The notes: generated from the letters alone by a model not told the origin. DNA of 64,000 nucleotides from Promethearchaeota archaeon (GCA_030606485.1 JAUWGH010000006.1:1-64000); one strand, 5' to 3'; shown: positions 17,769-27,441, counted from the stretch's first letter. A program made the numbers and translations.

Positions 17769-18026
17769 CTACTTTTCGCGCCATTCACAGCCACACTTTC
17801 CACATTTGTATTTCTTACCCCAAATTCGAGGGTAATCGAGAACGATCACTCCCTTATCGACACTCTCGTGAATCATATGTTTAAGTACCTCACCACATTT
17901 AGGACATTTTCGACGTCCCTCTGGTTTTGGTACGGTTAATATATCTGAGAACTCTTCGCTTGGAGGAGGAGTTTCTGGTTCAGTTTCTTTTTCTGGTTCT
18001 TTATTTTCTTCAGACATTATATTCAT
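17769..18026 (-). CDS. Small zinc-ribbon protein, paralogue of the gelsolin C-terminal domain
   Basis: This 85-residue protein has a Glu/Pro-rich N-terminus (about 5-27) and a C-terminal zinc ribbon with CPKC (about 41-44) and CGKC (about 75-78). The ribbon is closely similar to the C-terminal domain of the gelsolin-like protein encoded 156 bases upstream on the same strand: both contain GRRKCPKCGE, MIHE, a D-K segment, DYPR and GKKYxCGKCGxEWREK. One copy was probably made from the other by domain duplication. Ribbons of this shape bind nucleic acid or proteins; here a shared partner with the gelsolin protein is likely. Confidence 0.8.
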   Translation of the reverse strand: MNIMSEENKEPEKETEPETPPPSEEFSDILTVPKPEGRRKCPKCGEVLKHMIHESVDKGVIVLDYPRIWGKKYKCGKCGCEWREK

Positions 18027-18182
18027 TATTTTTTATTTTGTATAAACATGCAATATGTATATCAAAATCATATTGGTTTACATATTAATCTTTTTGGATT
18101 AATAACGTTTTTCTGAATTAAAAAAATAAAAGGAAATTTAAAATAAATAAATTATTTTATTAGGGAATACTATTTCTTTAGG

Positions 18183-19148
18183 TTACTTCTCCCTCCACTC
18201 TGTCCCGCATTTTCCACACCTATATTTCTTGCCATATACTCTTGGGTAATCCATTATGATGTTATTTTTGTCAATGGTCTCATGAATCATATACTTAAGT
18301 TCCTCGCCACATTTGGGGCATTTACGCCGTCCAATGGGTTTTTCTACTGTTAAAATCCCAGTATCAACATCCATTGCAGTTGGGGTAGGGGGTTCTTTTA
18401 TAGGTTCTATTACCATTTCAGGTTCCTTTACTGGTTCAGGCTCAGGTTCTTTTACCGGTTCAGAGACTTCTTCTTTCTCTAATGCAGATTCTGCAGAAAA
18501 TTGTACATGTTCATCAACAGAGGTCTCAACTTTTTCTTCGAAAATTTTCATAAATTCTGAGTCGTCACCTTCCTCAAAAATAACTTCATTTTGTGATCCT
18601 GCTCTCTCAGCATCAAAACTTCTTGCCCATTGTCCGGCTTTTACTTTTTCTTTAACATTAGTATTCGCACCTTGCCAAATATAAATTTTATCGCCTAAAT
18701 CTGCAATAAAACAATCTTCAGAATCTAAACTTTCTTTTTTAAAGGGTACTTGGATAAATTTCATGGTATTTATATCTTCAAACTCTTCAGAAGAGACTCT
18801 ATAGAGTGTGTTTACATGCTCTCCCGCACCTGACCAATCACCAGTGTCTACATCAATGAGCATAGTCTTTGCTAAATTTTTATCTACGATTTTCATTCCT
18901 CCAACAAGTTGCAAAAACTCTTTAATCTCTTGACCTTGGTCAAGAGTGATGATTTTTGCAGCACCACCTCTTTTTCCATCCAATTCTCTAGCTTTCATTG
19001 CCGCAAATGTTTTTTCATCTACTGAACAATATTTGCCAAGCCATATATAAATTGTTTTTTCATCATCAACAATATAAGTATCTCCAGAGGAAAATATTGG
19101 CTTATTTACTTCCTTTAATTCACCCTTAGCAACTATATATATTTTCAT
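18183..19148 (-). CDS. Asgard two-domain gelsolin-like protein fused to a zinc ribbon
   Basis: Residues 1-90 and about 110-210 are two gelsolin repeats. The conserved pattern is visible twice: YIVDDEKTIYIWLGKYCS (25-42) with the following E-K-x-x-A-x-x-A-R-x-L/F-D helix, and CFIADLGDKIYIWQGANT with KAGQWARSFD. Asgard two-domain gelsolins (2DGel) are known to bind and sever or cap actin, with calcium control in characterised examples. A Pro/Glu-rich linker (about 220-260, repeats of 'VKEPEPE') leads to a C-terminal zinc ribbon with CPKC (about 279-282) and CGKC (about 311-314). No signal peptide is seen. The fusion to a zinc ribbon and the neighbouring stand-alone ribbon are the unusual features. 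Confidence 0.9.
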   Translation of the reverse strand: MKIYIVAKGELKEVNKPIFSSGDTYIVDDEKTIYIWLGKYCSVDEKTFAAMKARELDGKRGGAAKIITLDQGQEIKEFLQLVGGMKIVDKNLAKTMLIDVDTGDWSGAGEHVNTLYRVSSEEFEDINTMKFIQVPFKKESLDSEDCFIADLGDKIYIWQGANTNVKEKVKAGQWARSFDAERAGSQNEVIFEEGDDSEFMKIFEEKVETSVDEHVQFSAESALEKEEVSEPVKEPEPEPVKEPEMVIEPIKEPPTPTAMDVDTGILTVEKPIGRRKCPKCGEELKYMIHETIDKNNIIMDYPRVYGKKYRCGKCGTEWREK

Positions 19149-19271
19149 ATAAAAAATACCTCACAAATATTAACTTATATTTTTCTTATGTTTCTTTCAA
19201 TATATAAATTTATATCAAAAAAATCCGATTAAAATTAAAAAGATAATTGGGTTGTAGCAGATCTCGAGGAT

Positions 19272-20645
19272 TTATTCGTATTCGCTCATAGCTTTTTTAA
19301 TTCTCGAGACAAATTCTGGAATTTTTCTAATATCTATTGAGCTATATGCAATTCTGAAGCCGTTAATTCCTTCATGAGGTTTTTCTATGGGAATTACTCC
19401 AATTTTGTATTTTTTTAGCAACAAATCAGCAAAATCAGTAGCTTTAATCGACTTTAAATTGACAAATAGAAAGAAACCACCACGATTAGGATCAATAGAA
19501 ATTTCATTGCTTTTAATTGTATTCAATTCTTGATTAAGTAAAATATACCTTTTTTCCAACATTTTTTCTACTTTTTTACGGTGCTGTAGGGTTTTTTCAA
19601 TTTCCTGACTTGAGAGTAAAGAGTTAAGAATAGTTTGGTATAAAATATTTGAATTTGAGATTGTGCTTCTTATAAAACCTGAAAATTTATTTTCTATTTC
19701 AACTTTTAACTGTTCTAATTCAAGGTCAGTTGTGATCCAATTTTTATGTATTCCTATAGTTAGTGCACCTATTCTCCCTCCATACATTAATAATTCTTTA
19801 GTTATTCCGTCTAACTTGATTGGAATGATATTTTCTTCCAATTGAAATAAATCATAAAATAATGAGGTTTTTATTGCGTCTATATCATAAGTATATCCTT
19901 CATAGGCATCATCACAAAAAATTATTAATGGTTTTTTGTTTTGGATTGCGATTTTTTTAAATAAATCTATTAAATCACTAGCCTCCTTTCTTGTTGGAAT
20001 ATATCCCGTAGGATTGTTTGGAATATTTAAAATTAAAATTATTTTATCCTGTGTTTTTAACACATCTTGCATCGCTTTTTCTAAGCTTTTTAAATCAATA
20101 GTGTCTTCGGAGAAATAGTTAAAAGATTTTATTTTAGCTCCAATATTTTTTTCTATGATATTATCATAATTACCCCATCTTTTATCTGGCAAGATGATAT
20201 ATTCACCTTGATTTATGAACATACTACAACATGTAAAAATCCCATGAGTAATCCCAGGTGTAAATAGTGTTAAAGTCAGATATTTTTCGAGATCTTTTAA
20301 TGATTTTTTTTTGTTATCATCCAATTGTGATTTCTTAATAATCCAATCTTTCCATCTCTTTCTACTATCAGTTAAACCAGGAATAGAAGCATAAGGTACG
20401 ACATTAGTAATATCAGTATTGAAAAATTGTTTTATATTTTGTAGATAACAAGGAACCCATCGATCTCCTCCAGCCTCAATAAAATCTTTTTCAAAACCAA
20501 ATGCTGCTCCAATTGTTCCACTTATTTCTGCTTCTTTTTTTGCTCTTTCAGCCCAATAAAAAATACTTCGTGGTAAGAAAATCTTTTTTCCGACTTCAGA
20601 AAATGCCTTATAAATTGGAGTATTTTTAATTGTTTCAAATTCCAT
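19272..20645 (-). CDS. PLP-dependent aminotransferase, class I/II
   Basis: This 457-residue enzyme is a fold-type I aminotransferase. Clear motifs are NIPNNPTGYIP (about 204-214) with the conserved Asn, IFCDDAYEGYTYD (about 242-254) with Asp and Tyr that contact PLP, and the DGITKELLMYGGRIG segment (about 278-292) holding the Schiff-base Lys and the phosphate-binding Arg. The N-terminus is longer than usual for aspartate aminotransferase. It probably works on a free amino acid, but the substrate cannot be read from the sequence. It is divergent from the coiled-coil tail-anchored protein at 20804. Confidence 0.88.
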   Translation of the reverse strand: MEFETIKNTPIYKAFSEVGKKIFLPRSIFYWAERAKKEAEISGTIGAAFGFEKDFIEAGGDRWVPCYLQNIKQFFNTDITNVVPYASIPGLTDSRKRWKDWIIKKSQLDDNKKKSLKDLEKYLTLTLFTPGITHGIFTCCSMFINQGEYIILPDKRWGNYDNIIEKNIGAKIKSFNYFSEDTIDLKSLEKAMQDVLKTQDKIILILNIPNNPTGYIPTRKEASDLIDLFKKIAIQNKKPLIIFCDDAYEGYTYDIDAIKTSLFYDLFQLEENIIPIKLDGITKELLMYGGRIGALTIGIHKNWITTDLELEQLKVEIENKFSGFIRSTISNSNILYQTILNSLLSSQEIEKTLQHRKKVEKMLEKRYILLNQELNTIKSNEISIDPNRGGFFLFVNLKSIKATDFADLLLKKYKIGVIPIEKPHEGINGFRIAYSSIDIRKIPEFVSRIKKAMSEYE

Positions 20646-20803
20646 AATTAGCTATTCTTAGTAAGAGTAAAGTTATAAATTTTTTTTTAAATAGAAAATC
20701 CTTTATGGTTCTGTGAAGAAAATGAAAATAAAAACAAATAAGTAAAATATGCTTATTTTTGAAAGTACGTATTTTTAAATATATGCAAATCTAAATTATT
20801 CTT

Positions 20804-21412
20804 ATGGAAAATCAAGATTTAGATGAATTAAATAAAAAGATAAAAGAACAGTTTGATAAAATTACTAAAAACTTTAATAATCTTTTTGAAATAAAGAAGG
20901 TTAGTGAAGAGATTGAAACAAGTGATGTTAAACAAAAAGCCCAAGAAGCAGATGCAAAATCGGGAGACCTTACGAAGATAGATATTTCAAAAAATTTTGA
21001 AGGAGAATGGAATAATTTTATATCTGGTATTCAAAACGGATTTGGAGTTTTAAAAAAATCTACGGAAGAACAATCCAAATCTTTTTTAGAACAATCAGAA
21101 GAAAATAAAAATAAATTTAATCAATTCTTTAAAAATTTGAAAAATAAATGGGATACACAAATTAATACCTGGCAAGATGAATTTAAGCATAAGCAAGAAA
21201 AAACTAAACTTGATTGGGAAAACAAATTGCAAAAAATTAAAGGGGATTATGAAATATGGCAAGAACAGCAAAAACAAGAATTCAAAGAAGGAATGAGGGA
21301 ATTTAGCAGGGCAACTATAAAAGGAGCTTATCAATTTTTAGTATTTATGATTCCTATTCTTGTAGTTGTGATTGTCCTAGTTTGGGTATTAAGTTATGTC
21401 CTTCCCAAATAA
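20804..21412 (+). CDS. Coiled-coil protein with C-terminal membrane anchor
   Basis: This 202-residue protein is helical and Gln/Lys/Glu-rich, with a coiled coil from about 80 to 165, then a single hydrophobic segment at about 175-199 ending in SYVLPK. It has the layout of a tail-anchored protein with its bulk in the cytoplasm. Trp and Asn punctuate the coil (KWDTQINTWQDEF and DYEIWQEQQ). Tail-anchored coiled coils are common in Asgard genomes, but I cannot assign this one a family. It stands alone between divergent neighbours. Confidence 0.7.
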   Translation: MENQDLDELNKKIKEQFDKITKNFNNLFEIKKVSEEIETSDVKQKAQEADAKSGDLTKIDISKNFEGEWNNFISGIQNGFGVLKKSTEEQSKSFLEQSEENKNKFNQFFKNLKNKWDTQINTWQDEFKHKQEKTKLDWENKLQKIKGDYEIWQEQQKQEFKEGMREFSRATIKGAYQFLVFMIPILVVVIVLVWVLSYVLPK

Positions 21413-21550
21413 AAAAAGAAAGTTATCTGGTCTTTAAGTTAAAAATTTAATTTTTTATTAAATTATGATTTAAATAATCTACTGTTTTTAGCTAATATAT
21501 CTTTATTTCTATAAAAAAAGCGCATAAAAAAGAAATATTATTAAATTGGG

Positions 21551-22612
21551 TCAATACCAAAAAGGTTCTAAAACAAAAATTATCATTAAATAAGCCAGAC
21601 CACAAGCTAAGATTGATAAATAAAACACTAATAGATTATTATCAAAAATAATCCTTCTTTTAATAAATTTTAAATCTAAATTAATTGTAAAGAATTCTTT
21701 AGTTTTTAGAATTCCATAAAAGATCAAAGGTTGGAAATATCTAATAAAAGGAACACTAAAAAACATAAATGAGACCATTGTAACAATGGAAACGAATGTT
21801 ATTTCTATAGGGTCTGCCTTTTTTAATCTGAATATTAAAAATAAAATAGAAATAATTGCGATTAGAAGAATTCTGAAATAAATAGGAGCAAATTCTGCAC
21901 CCAAACTCTCCCAATAAAGATAAATATTGATATAATCTTCCCAGAAAAAAAAGGGTAAAATTAAGAAGCTAAATAATAGGGGAACTACTGATATTAAAAA
22001 AATTTTCATTTCTCTCCAATCTTTTTCAATAAGATATTTTATAAAGAAAAAAGCTACAGTAGGTAATGTATACCATTTCGAAACAATTGATAATGATAGA
22101 AAAATGTAAAATAAATATCGATACTTAATTTCTTTTTTGGGATAAAATATCAACGCCAAAAATAAAAATATAAAAAAGAAAGAGTCCGTAATATGGTACC
22201 CACAATTATCTAAGCTAAACACATTATTTAAAAATAAAAAGGGGTTGATTAAAAACAAACCAAATACATATTCTTTCTTTGGTATTTTAAAACTCTTAAT
22301 AACAAAATAAAACATCAAACAAATTAACATATCAAAAAAAAATGCCCAAAAAGTAAATACTTCAAGAGATCCAAATGATAATACAATGAAAATCTCTAAC
22401 AAAAGCATAGATAAAGGTGGATATACATATAAAGGAATGAAATTTAATTCAACATCTCCCCAACTTCTTGATGGATCTATAACGTGTATATAATAATAAA
22501 AGATTAACATGAATATTCTTATTGCAATTCCCGTAAATATAAAGATTGGAGCCTTATAATCTAACAATTTTTCTAAAAAAGATTTCTCTTCTAATGTTAT
22601 TTTATTTTCCAT
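21551..22612 (-). CDS. Polytopic membrane protein, probable GT-C type glycosyltransferase
   Basis: This 353-residue protein has about nine or ten membrane spans. Acidic residues in the first extracytoplasmic loop (IDPSRSWGDVELNF, about 44-57) and the following YPPLSMLLLEI resemble lipid-phosphosugar-dependent mannosyltransferases of the GT-C class, where an early loop Asp is catalytic. A WYTLPTVAFFFIKY segment recalls the same class. It is divergent from the GT2 gene at 22879, in a small glycan-assembly neighbourhood. The class is an inference from topology and the loop motif. Confidence 0.6.
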   Translation of the reverse strand: MENKITLEEKSFLEKLLDYKAPIFIFTGIAIRIFMLIFYYYIHVIDPSRSWGDVELNFIPLYVYPPLSMLLLEIFIVLSFGSLEVFTFWAFFFDMLICLMFYFVIKSFKIPKKEYVFGLFLINPFLFLNNVFSLDNCGYHITDSFFFIFLFLALIFYPKKEIKYRYLFYIFLSLSIVSKWYTLPTVAFFFIKYLIEKDWREMKIFLISVVPLLFSFLILPFFFWEDYINIYLYWESLGAEFAPIYFRILLIAIISILFLIFRLKKADPIEITFVSIVTMVSFMFFSVPFIRYFQPLIFYGILKTKEFFTINLDLKFIKRRIIFDNNLLVFYLSILACGLAYLMIIFVLEPFWY

Positions 22613-22878
22613 TTATATTGCACCTAAATCGTAGATAATTTAATTTAATAAAAAATATAAATTTTTTAAATTAAAATAAATTATTCTTAAATATTTTTAA
22701 TTAAAAAGCTTATCATATAGTTATAGGAAGGAGATATATAATCAGTTTATGCTAGATAATGATTTTTATAAGATTTTTCTTATACAAATTATTTGATTCG
22801 ATTTTTAATTTATGAAATAATAAAATAAAATAAAGATTTTTTTATTTTACAATAAATACAACAGAATGGTATTAATTT
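22613..22878. other. Divergent intergenic region between two glycosyltransferase genes
   Basis: This AT-rich gap contains start regions for both genes. A GGAAGGAG run at about 22726-22733 looks like a ribosome site but is followed only by a 15-codon frame (from 22749), which I do not count as a gene. No other structure is seen. Confidence 0.3.
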
Positions 22879-23982
22879 TTGAAGACTTCAATTGTTGTTC
22901 CAATGTGGAATGAAGAAAAACGGGTTGAAAATTCATATAATAAATTGTATGAATACATCTCTAAAAGTGATTTGGATATTCAAATAGTTTTTGCTACTAA
23001 TGGATGTACAGATAAAACAGTTGATATTATTAACGAATTAAAGAAAAAAGATTCAAATTTAATTCATTACGATTACCCGGAATCAATTGGAAAAGGTAAA
23101 GCTATACAGCAAGCCTTCGAAATGGTCCAAACACCTTATGTTATTTTTATGGATTGTGATATTGCAACTGATTTAAAACATGTACCAGAAGTTATTGAAC
23201 ACTTAGAAAATGGAGCTGATGTTGTGATTGGCTCTAGAAAATTAAAAGATTCTGAATGTAAAAGAGGTTTTAAACGCCGTATTTTCAGTACCTTCTATAA
23301 CTCAATGGTTAGAACCCTATTTAGGTCAAAACTTAGAGATCATCAATGTGGATTTAAGGGTTTTCGAAGAAAATCATTCTTAACTTCACTTAATGATATT
23401 GAGAGTTCAGGTTGGTTCTGGGATACAGAAATTTTAATAAAAGCACAAAGGAGAAATCTAAAAGTTGTAGAAATACCTGTTCATTGGGAAGATTTGGATG
23501 AACAATGGTCAAAGTTTAATCTCTTGGGGGATACAAAAAAGATGGCGATAAATCTAATCAGATTTCGATGGAAACTATTTGCTCCATGGTTTCAACAATT
23601 AATAAAATTTTTAGTTGTTGGTGTTAGTAATACACTAGTCTCCATATTTATTCTCTGGCTGCTTGATTTTACAATAGGGCGAGGTTTTTGGGGTTATCCA
23701 TTTGCTTATCTTATAGGAACTACTAATAGTTTTATATTAAACAAACTTTTTACATTTAAGAAAAAACGATTTACGAAAATAACAATATTTCGATATTTTA
23801 TATATTTGGGGTTAGGGATTATTGCAGGAACGATTTATTCATTAATTGCGATTTTTCTTGAGGTTATTATAGGATTAAATTATGTTTATGCAAGTTTTGG
23901 TGGAACAATAATTCACTTTATGGTTCAATTTGTGTTTTACAAATTTATTGTTTTTAAAATGAAAGTAAAAAAATGGGAATAA
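22879..23982 (+). CDS. Family 2 glycosyltransferase fused to a GtrA-like membrane domain
   Basis: Residues 1-235 form a DPM1-like GT2 domain: VVPMWNEEKRVENS (6-19) binds the nucleotide sugar, DCD at 92-94 is the metal-binding DxD, and DHQCGFKGFRR (about 154-164) is the conserved acceptor-side motif. Residues 240-365 form a GtrA-like domain with four spans starting IKFLVVGVSNTLVS. Such fusions are typical of dolichol- or polyprenol-phosphate sugar synthases that also flip the lipid sugar. The start is TTG at 22879, because no in-frame ATG precedes the conserved IVVPMWNEE. It ends one base before the convergent methyltransferase gene. It probably supplies lipid-linked sugar for glycosylation. 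Confidence 0.9.
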   Translation: MKTSIVVPMWNEEKRVENSYNKLYEYISKSDLDIQIVFATNGCTDKTVDIINELKKKDSNLIHYDYPESIGKGKAIQQAFEMVQTPYVIFMDCDIATDLKHVPEVIEHLENGADVVIGSRKLKDSECKRGFKRRIFSTFYNSMVRTLFRSKLRDHQCGFKGFRRKSFLTSLNDIESSGWFWDTEILIKAQRRNLKVVEIPVHWEDLDEQWSKFNLLGDTKKMAINLIRFRWKLFAPWFQQLIKFLVVGVSNTLVSIFILWLLDFTIGRGFWGYPFAYLIGTTNSFILNKLFTFKKKRFTKITIFRYFIYLGLGIIAGTIYSLIAIFLEVIIGLNYVYASFGGTIIHFMVQFVFYKFIVFKMKVKKWE

Positions 23983-23983
23983 T

Positions 23984-24688
23984 TTATTTTATACAATAAC
24001 CTACTAAAGAAAGCCCAAATGGTAATTTAAAACCAGAATTTATTAACCTGTTTTCAATTTTAAGCAATCTCACAAAAATTTTTTCTAGTAAATTTGGTAG
24101 ATTAAAAAAATCCAATTTCGGTTCTGATCTTTTTTTCATTATTCTCATTAGTGATACTGGTAAAAATAATAATGAATTCCAATAACTTATTTTAACTTTT
24201 CTAAAATCTTTTAGGAGTTTTAAGATAGTTATTTCACTATACCTTCTGAAATGGTTTAAAGCCTTGTCATGAGAACTAAAAATAAATTGAAATGCAGGTA
24301 CTGTAAAAACTAAATACCCTCCTTTCTTTAATACTCTTCTTACCTCTGATACGGCTTTAAAATCTTCTTCAATATGCTCAAAAACATCAAAAGAACAAAC
24401 AACATCAAAATATTCATCAGGATAAGATAAATTTCTTACATCACACAATTTTTTTTCAATATATAGATTTTCAGGAATTAAGTCAAGAGCCTTTTGATTA
24501 ATATCTATAACATAAACATCTCCATATTTATTCAATATTTTAAGATCTATGCCTGTTCCTGCTCCAATATCTAAAATCTTTAATGTTTTTCCTTTAACTT
24601 TACTCATTAATACATTAATTAAATTCTTTTTACCTCGAAACCAAAAATTTTGTTCTGTTTGTCCAGCGATAAAATCCTTATAATCCAT
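23984..24688 (-). CDS. Class I SAM-dependent methyltransferase
   Basis: This 234-residue protein has the SAM-binding motif LKILDIGAGTGIDLK (36-50), an acidic end of strand two (VYVIDINQK), and a post-I motif FDVVCSFDVFEHIEED (about 88-103) typical of Methyltransf_11/UbiE-like enzymes. A C-terminal hydrophobic stretch (about 180-200) could touch the membrane. It is convergent with the glycosyltransferase gene with one base between the two stop codons. A role in sugar or lipid methylation is suggested by its neighbours only. Confidence 0.85.
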   Translation of the reverse strand: MDYKDFIAGQTEQNFWFRGKKNLINVLMSKVKGKTLKILDIGAGTGIDLKILNKYGDVYVIDINQKALDLIPENLYIEKKLCDVRNLSYPDEYFDVVCSFDVFEHIEEDFKAVSEVRRVLKKGGYLVFTVPAFQFIFSSHDKALNHFRRYSEITILKLLKDFRKVKISYWNSLLFLPVSLMRIMKKRSEPKLDFFNLPNLLEKIFVRLLKIENRLINSGFKLPFGLSLVGYCIK

Positions 24689-24970
24689 AATTAGAAAGTT
24701 TTTCTATCTATTAGTTTATAGTTTAATTAAGAAATATTAATTTTTAATACATTCTATTTCTTTTAACTTAAAATTGGAATGAATAAAATTTATGCCCGAA
24801 ATTTAAAAAAAAGTATTAGATCTTCAAGTTCTTTTTAAATTCTTAAAAAAAAAAGTAAAATATTCGTTCTAATCTAAATTTAAAAAAAATTATAAAGCAA
24901 TATATACCTTTTCTACTTAAAGATTTTAGACCTAATTATTAAATTTGAAATTTTTAATAAAACTGACATT

Positions 24971-25939
24971 ATGACCGAAATTATCCGTGTAGAAAATTTA
25001 AGTAAAAAATTTATAAATAAAAAAGATAAAACTGAAGTCTTGGCTGTTGATAGCATCAATTTTTCAGTAAATTCCGGTGAAATTTTCGGTTTTTTAGGAC
25101 CAAATGGTGCAGGTAAAACGACAACCATAAGAATGCTAGCCTGTTTATTAAGACCAACTCTTGGAAACGCAATTATCAATGGTATGAGTATATTAGAAGA
25201 ACAAGAAAATATAAGAAGTATTATTGGATTTTTAACAGAAAATCATGGGAATTATGAAACTCTAACTGTTAAACAGAATTTAGAATTCTTTGGAAAATTT
25301 TATAATATTCAAAATCTCAATGAAAGGATTGAAGATATTTTAGAACAATTTGAGATGTTAGATAGAATTGAGATGTACGCTGGTGAATTATCAAAAGGAC
25401 TCAAACAAAGGCTGGCTTTAGCTAGGACCCTAATTCACGACCCTAAAATTCTTTTTTTTGATGAGCCTACTGCTGGGTTAGATCCAATTGCCGCTGTTAA
25501 AGTAAGAGAATTAATTCTAAAATTAAAATCAAAAAATCGGACTATATTTATTAATTCTCACAATTTAGAAGAAGTACAAAAGGTTTGTGATAGAGTGGGG
25601 ATTATCGATGAAGGTAGGATAAAACGGATTGGTACATCAGATGAAATTGGAAAAAATTTGTGGGAATTTAGAATTTTAGAAATTAAATTGAAGAAACTAT
25701 CCGATGAAATTATATCTCGATTATCAAAATTTGATTTTATAAAAGAAGTATTTCTAATTAACGGTTGTATTAGAATCCATTTAAAAAATTTGGAAGAATT
25801 TACTCCCATTATTGTTGAAAAAATTGTAGAATTGGGTGGAAAAATAATATCAGTTGAACCTATTGAGTATAGCTTAGAAGATATTTATATAAAATTAATG
25901 GAAGATTCGAAAATTAATCAACAATCAGGGGAGAAATAA
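24971..25939 (+). CDS. ABC transporter ATP-binding protein (NatA/CcmA-like)
   Basis: This 322-residue ATPase has Walker A GPNGAGKT (43-50), a Q-loop near GFLTEN, the ABC signature ELSKGLKQR (about 139-147), Walker B ILFFDEP (about 159-165) and the switch His of NSHNLEE. The C-terminal 90 residues form the extra domain common in drug- and Na+-export ATPases of the ABC-2 type. The permease gene starts two bases after its stop codon, so the two form one transporter. Substrate is unknown; export of lipids, drugs or sodium is typical. Confidence 0.93.
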   Translation: MTEIIRVENLSKKFINKKDKTEVLAVDSINFSVNSGEIFGFLGPNGAGKTTTIRMLACLLRPTLGNAIINGMSILEEQENIRSIIGFLTENHGNYETLTVKQNLEFFGKFYNIQNLNERIEDILEQFEMLDRIEMYAGELSKGLKQRLALARTLIHDPKILFFDEPTAGLDPIAAVKVRELILKLKSKNRTIFINSHNLEEVQKVCDRVGIIDEGRIKRIGTSDEIGKNLWEFRILEIKLKKLSDEIISRLSKFDFIKEVFLINGCIRIHLKNLEEFTPIIVEKIVELGGKIISVEPIEYSLEDIYIKLMEDSKINQQSGEK

Positions 25940-25941
25940 TA

Positions 25942-26745
25942 ATGAAAGTAAAAAATTCTTTTTATATATTTAAAAAAGATTGGCAAGAAATTTATAAGAA
26001 TAAGGAAATTTTATTGCCTATTATTATATTACCAATACTCTTTTCAATTATCTTTCCAATTCTACTTATTGGATCTGCTTTACTCATCCCACCAGAAGAA
26101 ATTAATAATGGTGAAAGTCTTAGAGATTTAATTCCTTTCTTTCAAGGCCAAGAAAATGAAGTTTTAAAAATTATTATTTATTATAATATCAACTTTCTGA
26201 TGAAACCACTTTTCTTATTCACTCCCATGATCTTGACTATGGTAATAGCCTCTGATTCTTTTGCAGGAGAAAAGGAAAGAAAAACAATTGAAAGCCTTTT
26301 AATACTTCCGATAACTGATAAAGAATTGATTTTAGGAAAAGTCTTGACAGCATTTATTCCTGCAATTATAGCAACATGGGCTGCTTTTGGAGCATTTCAA
26401 GCACTGATCTTTTTCATGACTTACGATATAATTGGCTTTAATCTCATTGGATTGGACTGGTATTTATTACTATTTTTATTTACACCATTGCTTTCTTTTT
26501 TTTCCGTAATATTAATGATAATAAACTCATCAAGAGCAAAAGACGCCAAATCTGCCCAAAATGTGGCGGTAATAATCATACTTCCTGTAATCTCCTTATT
26601 TTTCTTACAAATGGCAAATATTTTTGTATTAGACGTTATTAATATACTTATTCTATCAGGTTTTCTCGGATTATTAGATTTATTGATGATTTATTTAGGG
26701 GGAAAACAGTTAAATCGAGATCGTTTGATATCACGAATAAGATAA
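25942..26745 (+). CDS. ABC-2 type transporter permease
   Basis: This 267-residue protein has about six membrane spans. The signature of ABC-2 exporter permeases is seen in DSFAGEKERKTIESLLILPI (about 109-128), the coupling element that contacts the ATPase, followed by TDKELILGKVL. It pairs with the ATPase two bases upstream. An extracytoplasmic loop of about 50 residues (LIPPEEINNGESLRD region) follows the first span. The next gene is a LysE-type transporter 24 bases downstream, so the operon exports more than one compound or uses two routes. Confidence 0.88.
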   Translation: MKVKNSFYIFKKDWQEIYKNKEILLPIIILPILFSIIFPILLIGSALLIPPEEINNGESLRDLIPFFQGQENEVLKIIIYYNINFLMKPLFLFTPMILTMVIASDSFAGEKERKTIESLLILPITDKELILGKVLTAFIPAIIATWAAFGAFQALIFFMTYDIIGFNLIGLDWYLLLFLFTPLLSFFSVILMIINSSRAKDAKSAQNVAVIIILPVISLFFLQMANIFVLDVINILILSGFLGLLDLLMIYLGGKQLNRDRLISRIR

Positions 26746-26769
26746 AAAAGTGAGGAAAATAATAAATTT

Positions 26770-27441
26770 ATGAATTTATTCGAATTATTTATATTTTCTT
26801 TTTTAGTAGCATTAACTGGAGCAATATCTCCTGGACCCCTACTAACTTTTACAATATATAAAACTCTTAAAAGTGAAAAAAAGGGGTATTTAATCGGGAT
26901 TTTGGTTGTCATTGGGCATGCTGCATTAGAATTTGTTTTAATTTTATTACTTTTAACTGGAGTTTCATTTTTTCTTCAAAATATCACCATTCTAATCTTA
27001 ATCGGCTTAATTGGTGGCTTTCTTCTATGCTTTTTTGGTATAATGGTTATTAAAGATGTGTTAAAAAATAGGATCAATATAGAAATAAAAAAAGAAGATA
27101 CAATGGATATTAAAGGTTATAGCAGAAATAGTATTTTAGGAGGAATTTTGGTCTCTATGAGCAATCCATATTGGTGGCTCTGGTGGGCAGTAATTGGTTT
27201 AAGCTTTATGGTAAATTATGAAGTAAGATTTGATCAACCCATTAATATATTATTATTCTTTTTTGGACATGAAATGGGTGATTTAATTTGGTATTTCGCA
27301 ATTTCTGCGTTTGTATATTTTGGAGGGAAATCTTTTAATCCTAAAGTATTTAACATTATTCTGATACTTTGCGGGCTATTTATGGTCGTATTTGGTCTAT
27401 ATTTAGCCATAAATCCACTTATAAATCCACCAACTACATAA
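26770..27441 (+). CDS. LysE/RhtB-family exporter
   Basis: This 223-residue protein has about six membrane spans and the LysE family N-terminal signature ALTGAISPGPLLTFTI (about 15-30). A second conserved element, GGILVSMSNPYWWLWWAVIG (about 123-142), matches the family's NP loop. LysE proteins export amino acids or other small metabolites. It follows the ABC permease on the same strand by 24 bases and is probably the third gene of that operon. The substrate is unknown. Confidence 0.87.
   Translation: MNLFELFIFSFLVALTGAISPGPLLTFTIYKTLKSEKKGYLIGILVVIGHAALEFVLILLLLTGVSFFLQNITILILIGLIGGFLLCFFGIMVIKDVLKNRINIEIKKEDTMDIKGYSRNSILGGILVSMSNPYWWLWWAVIGLSFMVNYEVRFDQPINILLFFFGHEMGDLIWYFAISAFVYFGGKSFNPKVFNIILILCGLFMVVFGLYLAINPLINPPTT

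Noticed and set aside
18313-18684. Ser/Thr/Gly-rich open frame opposite the gelsolin gene
   Set aside because: It is the antisense image of the Pro/Glu-rich linker and is not supported by a ribosome site.
22749-22796. Short frame after a GGAAGGAG run
   Set aside because: Only 15 codons, poor distance from the ribosome-site-like run, and no recognisable peptide.
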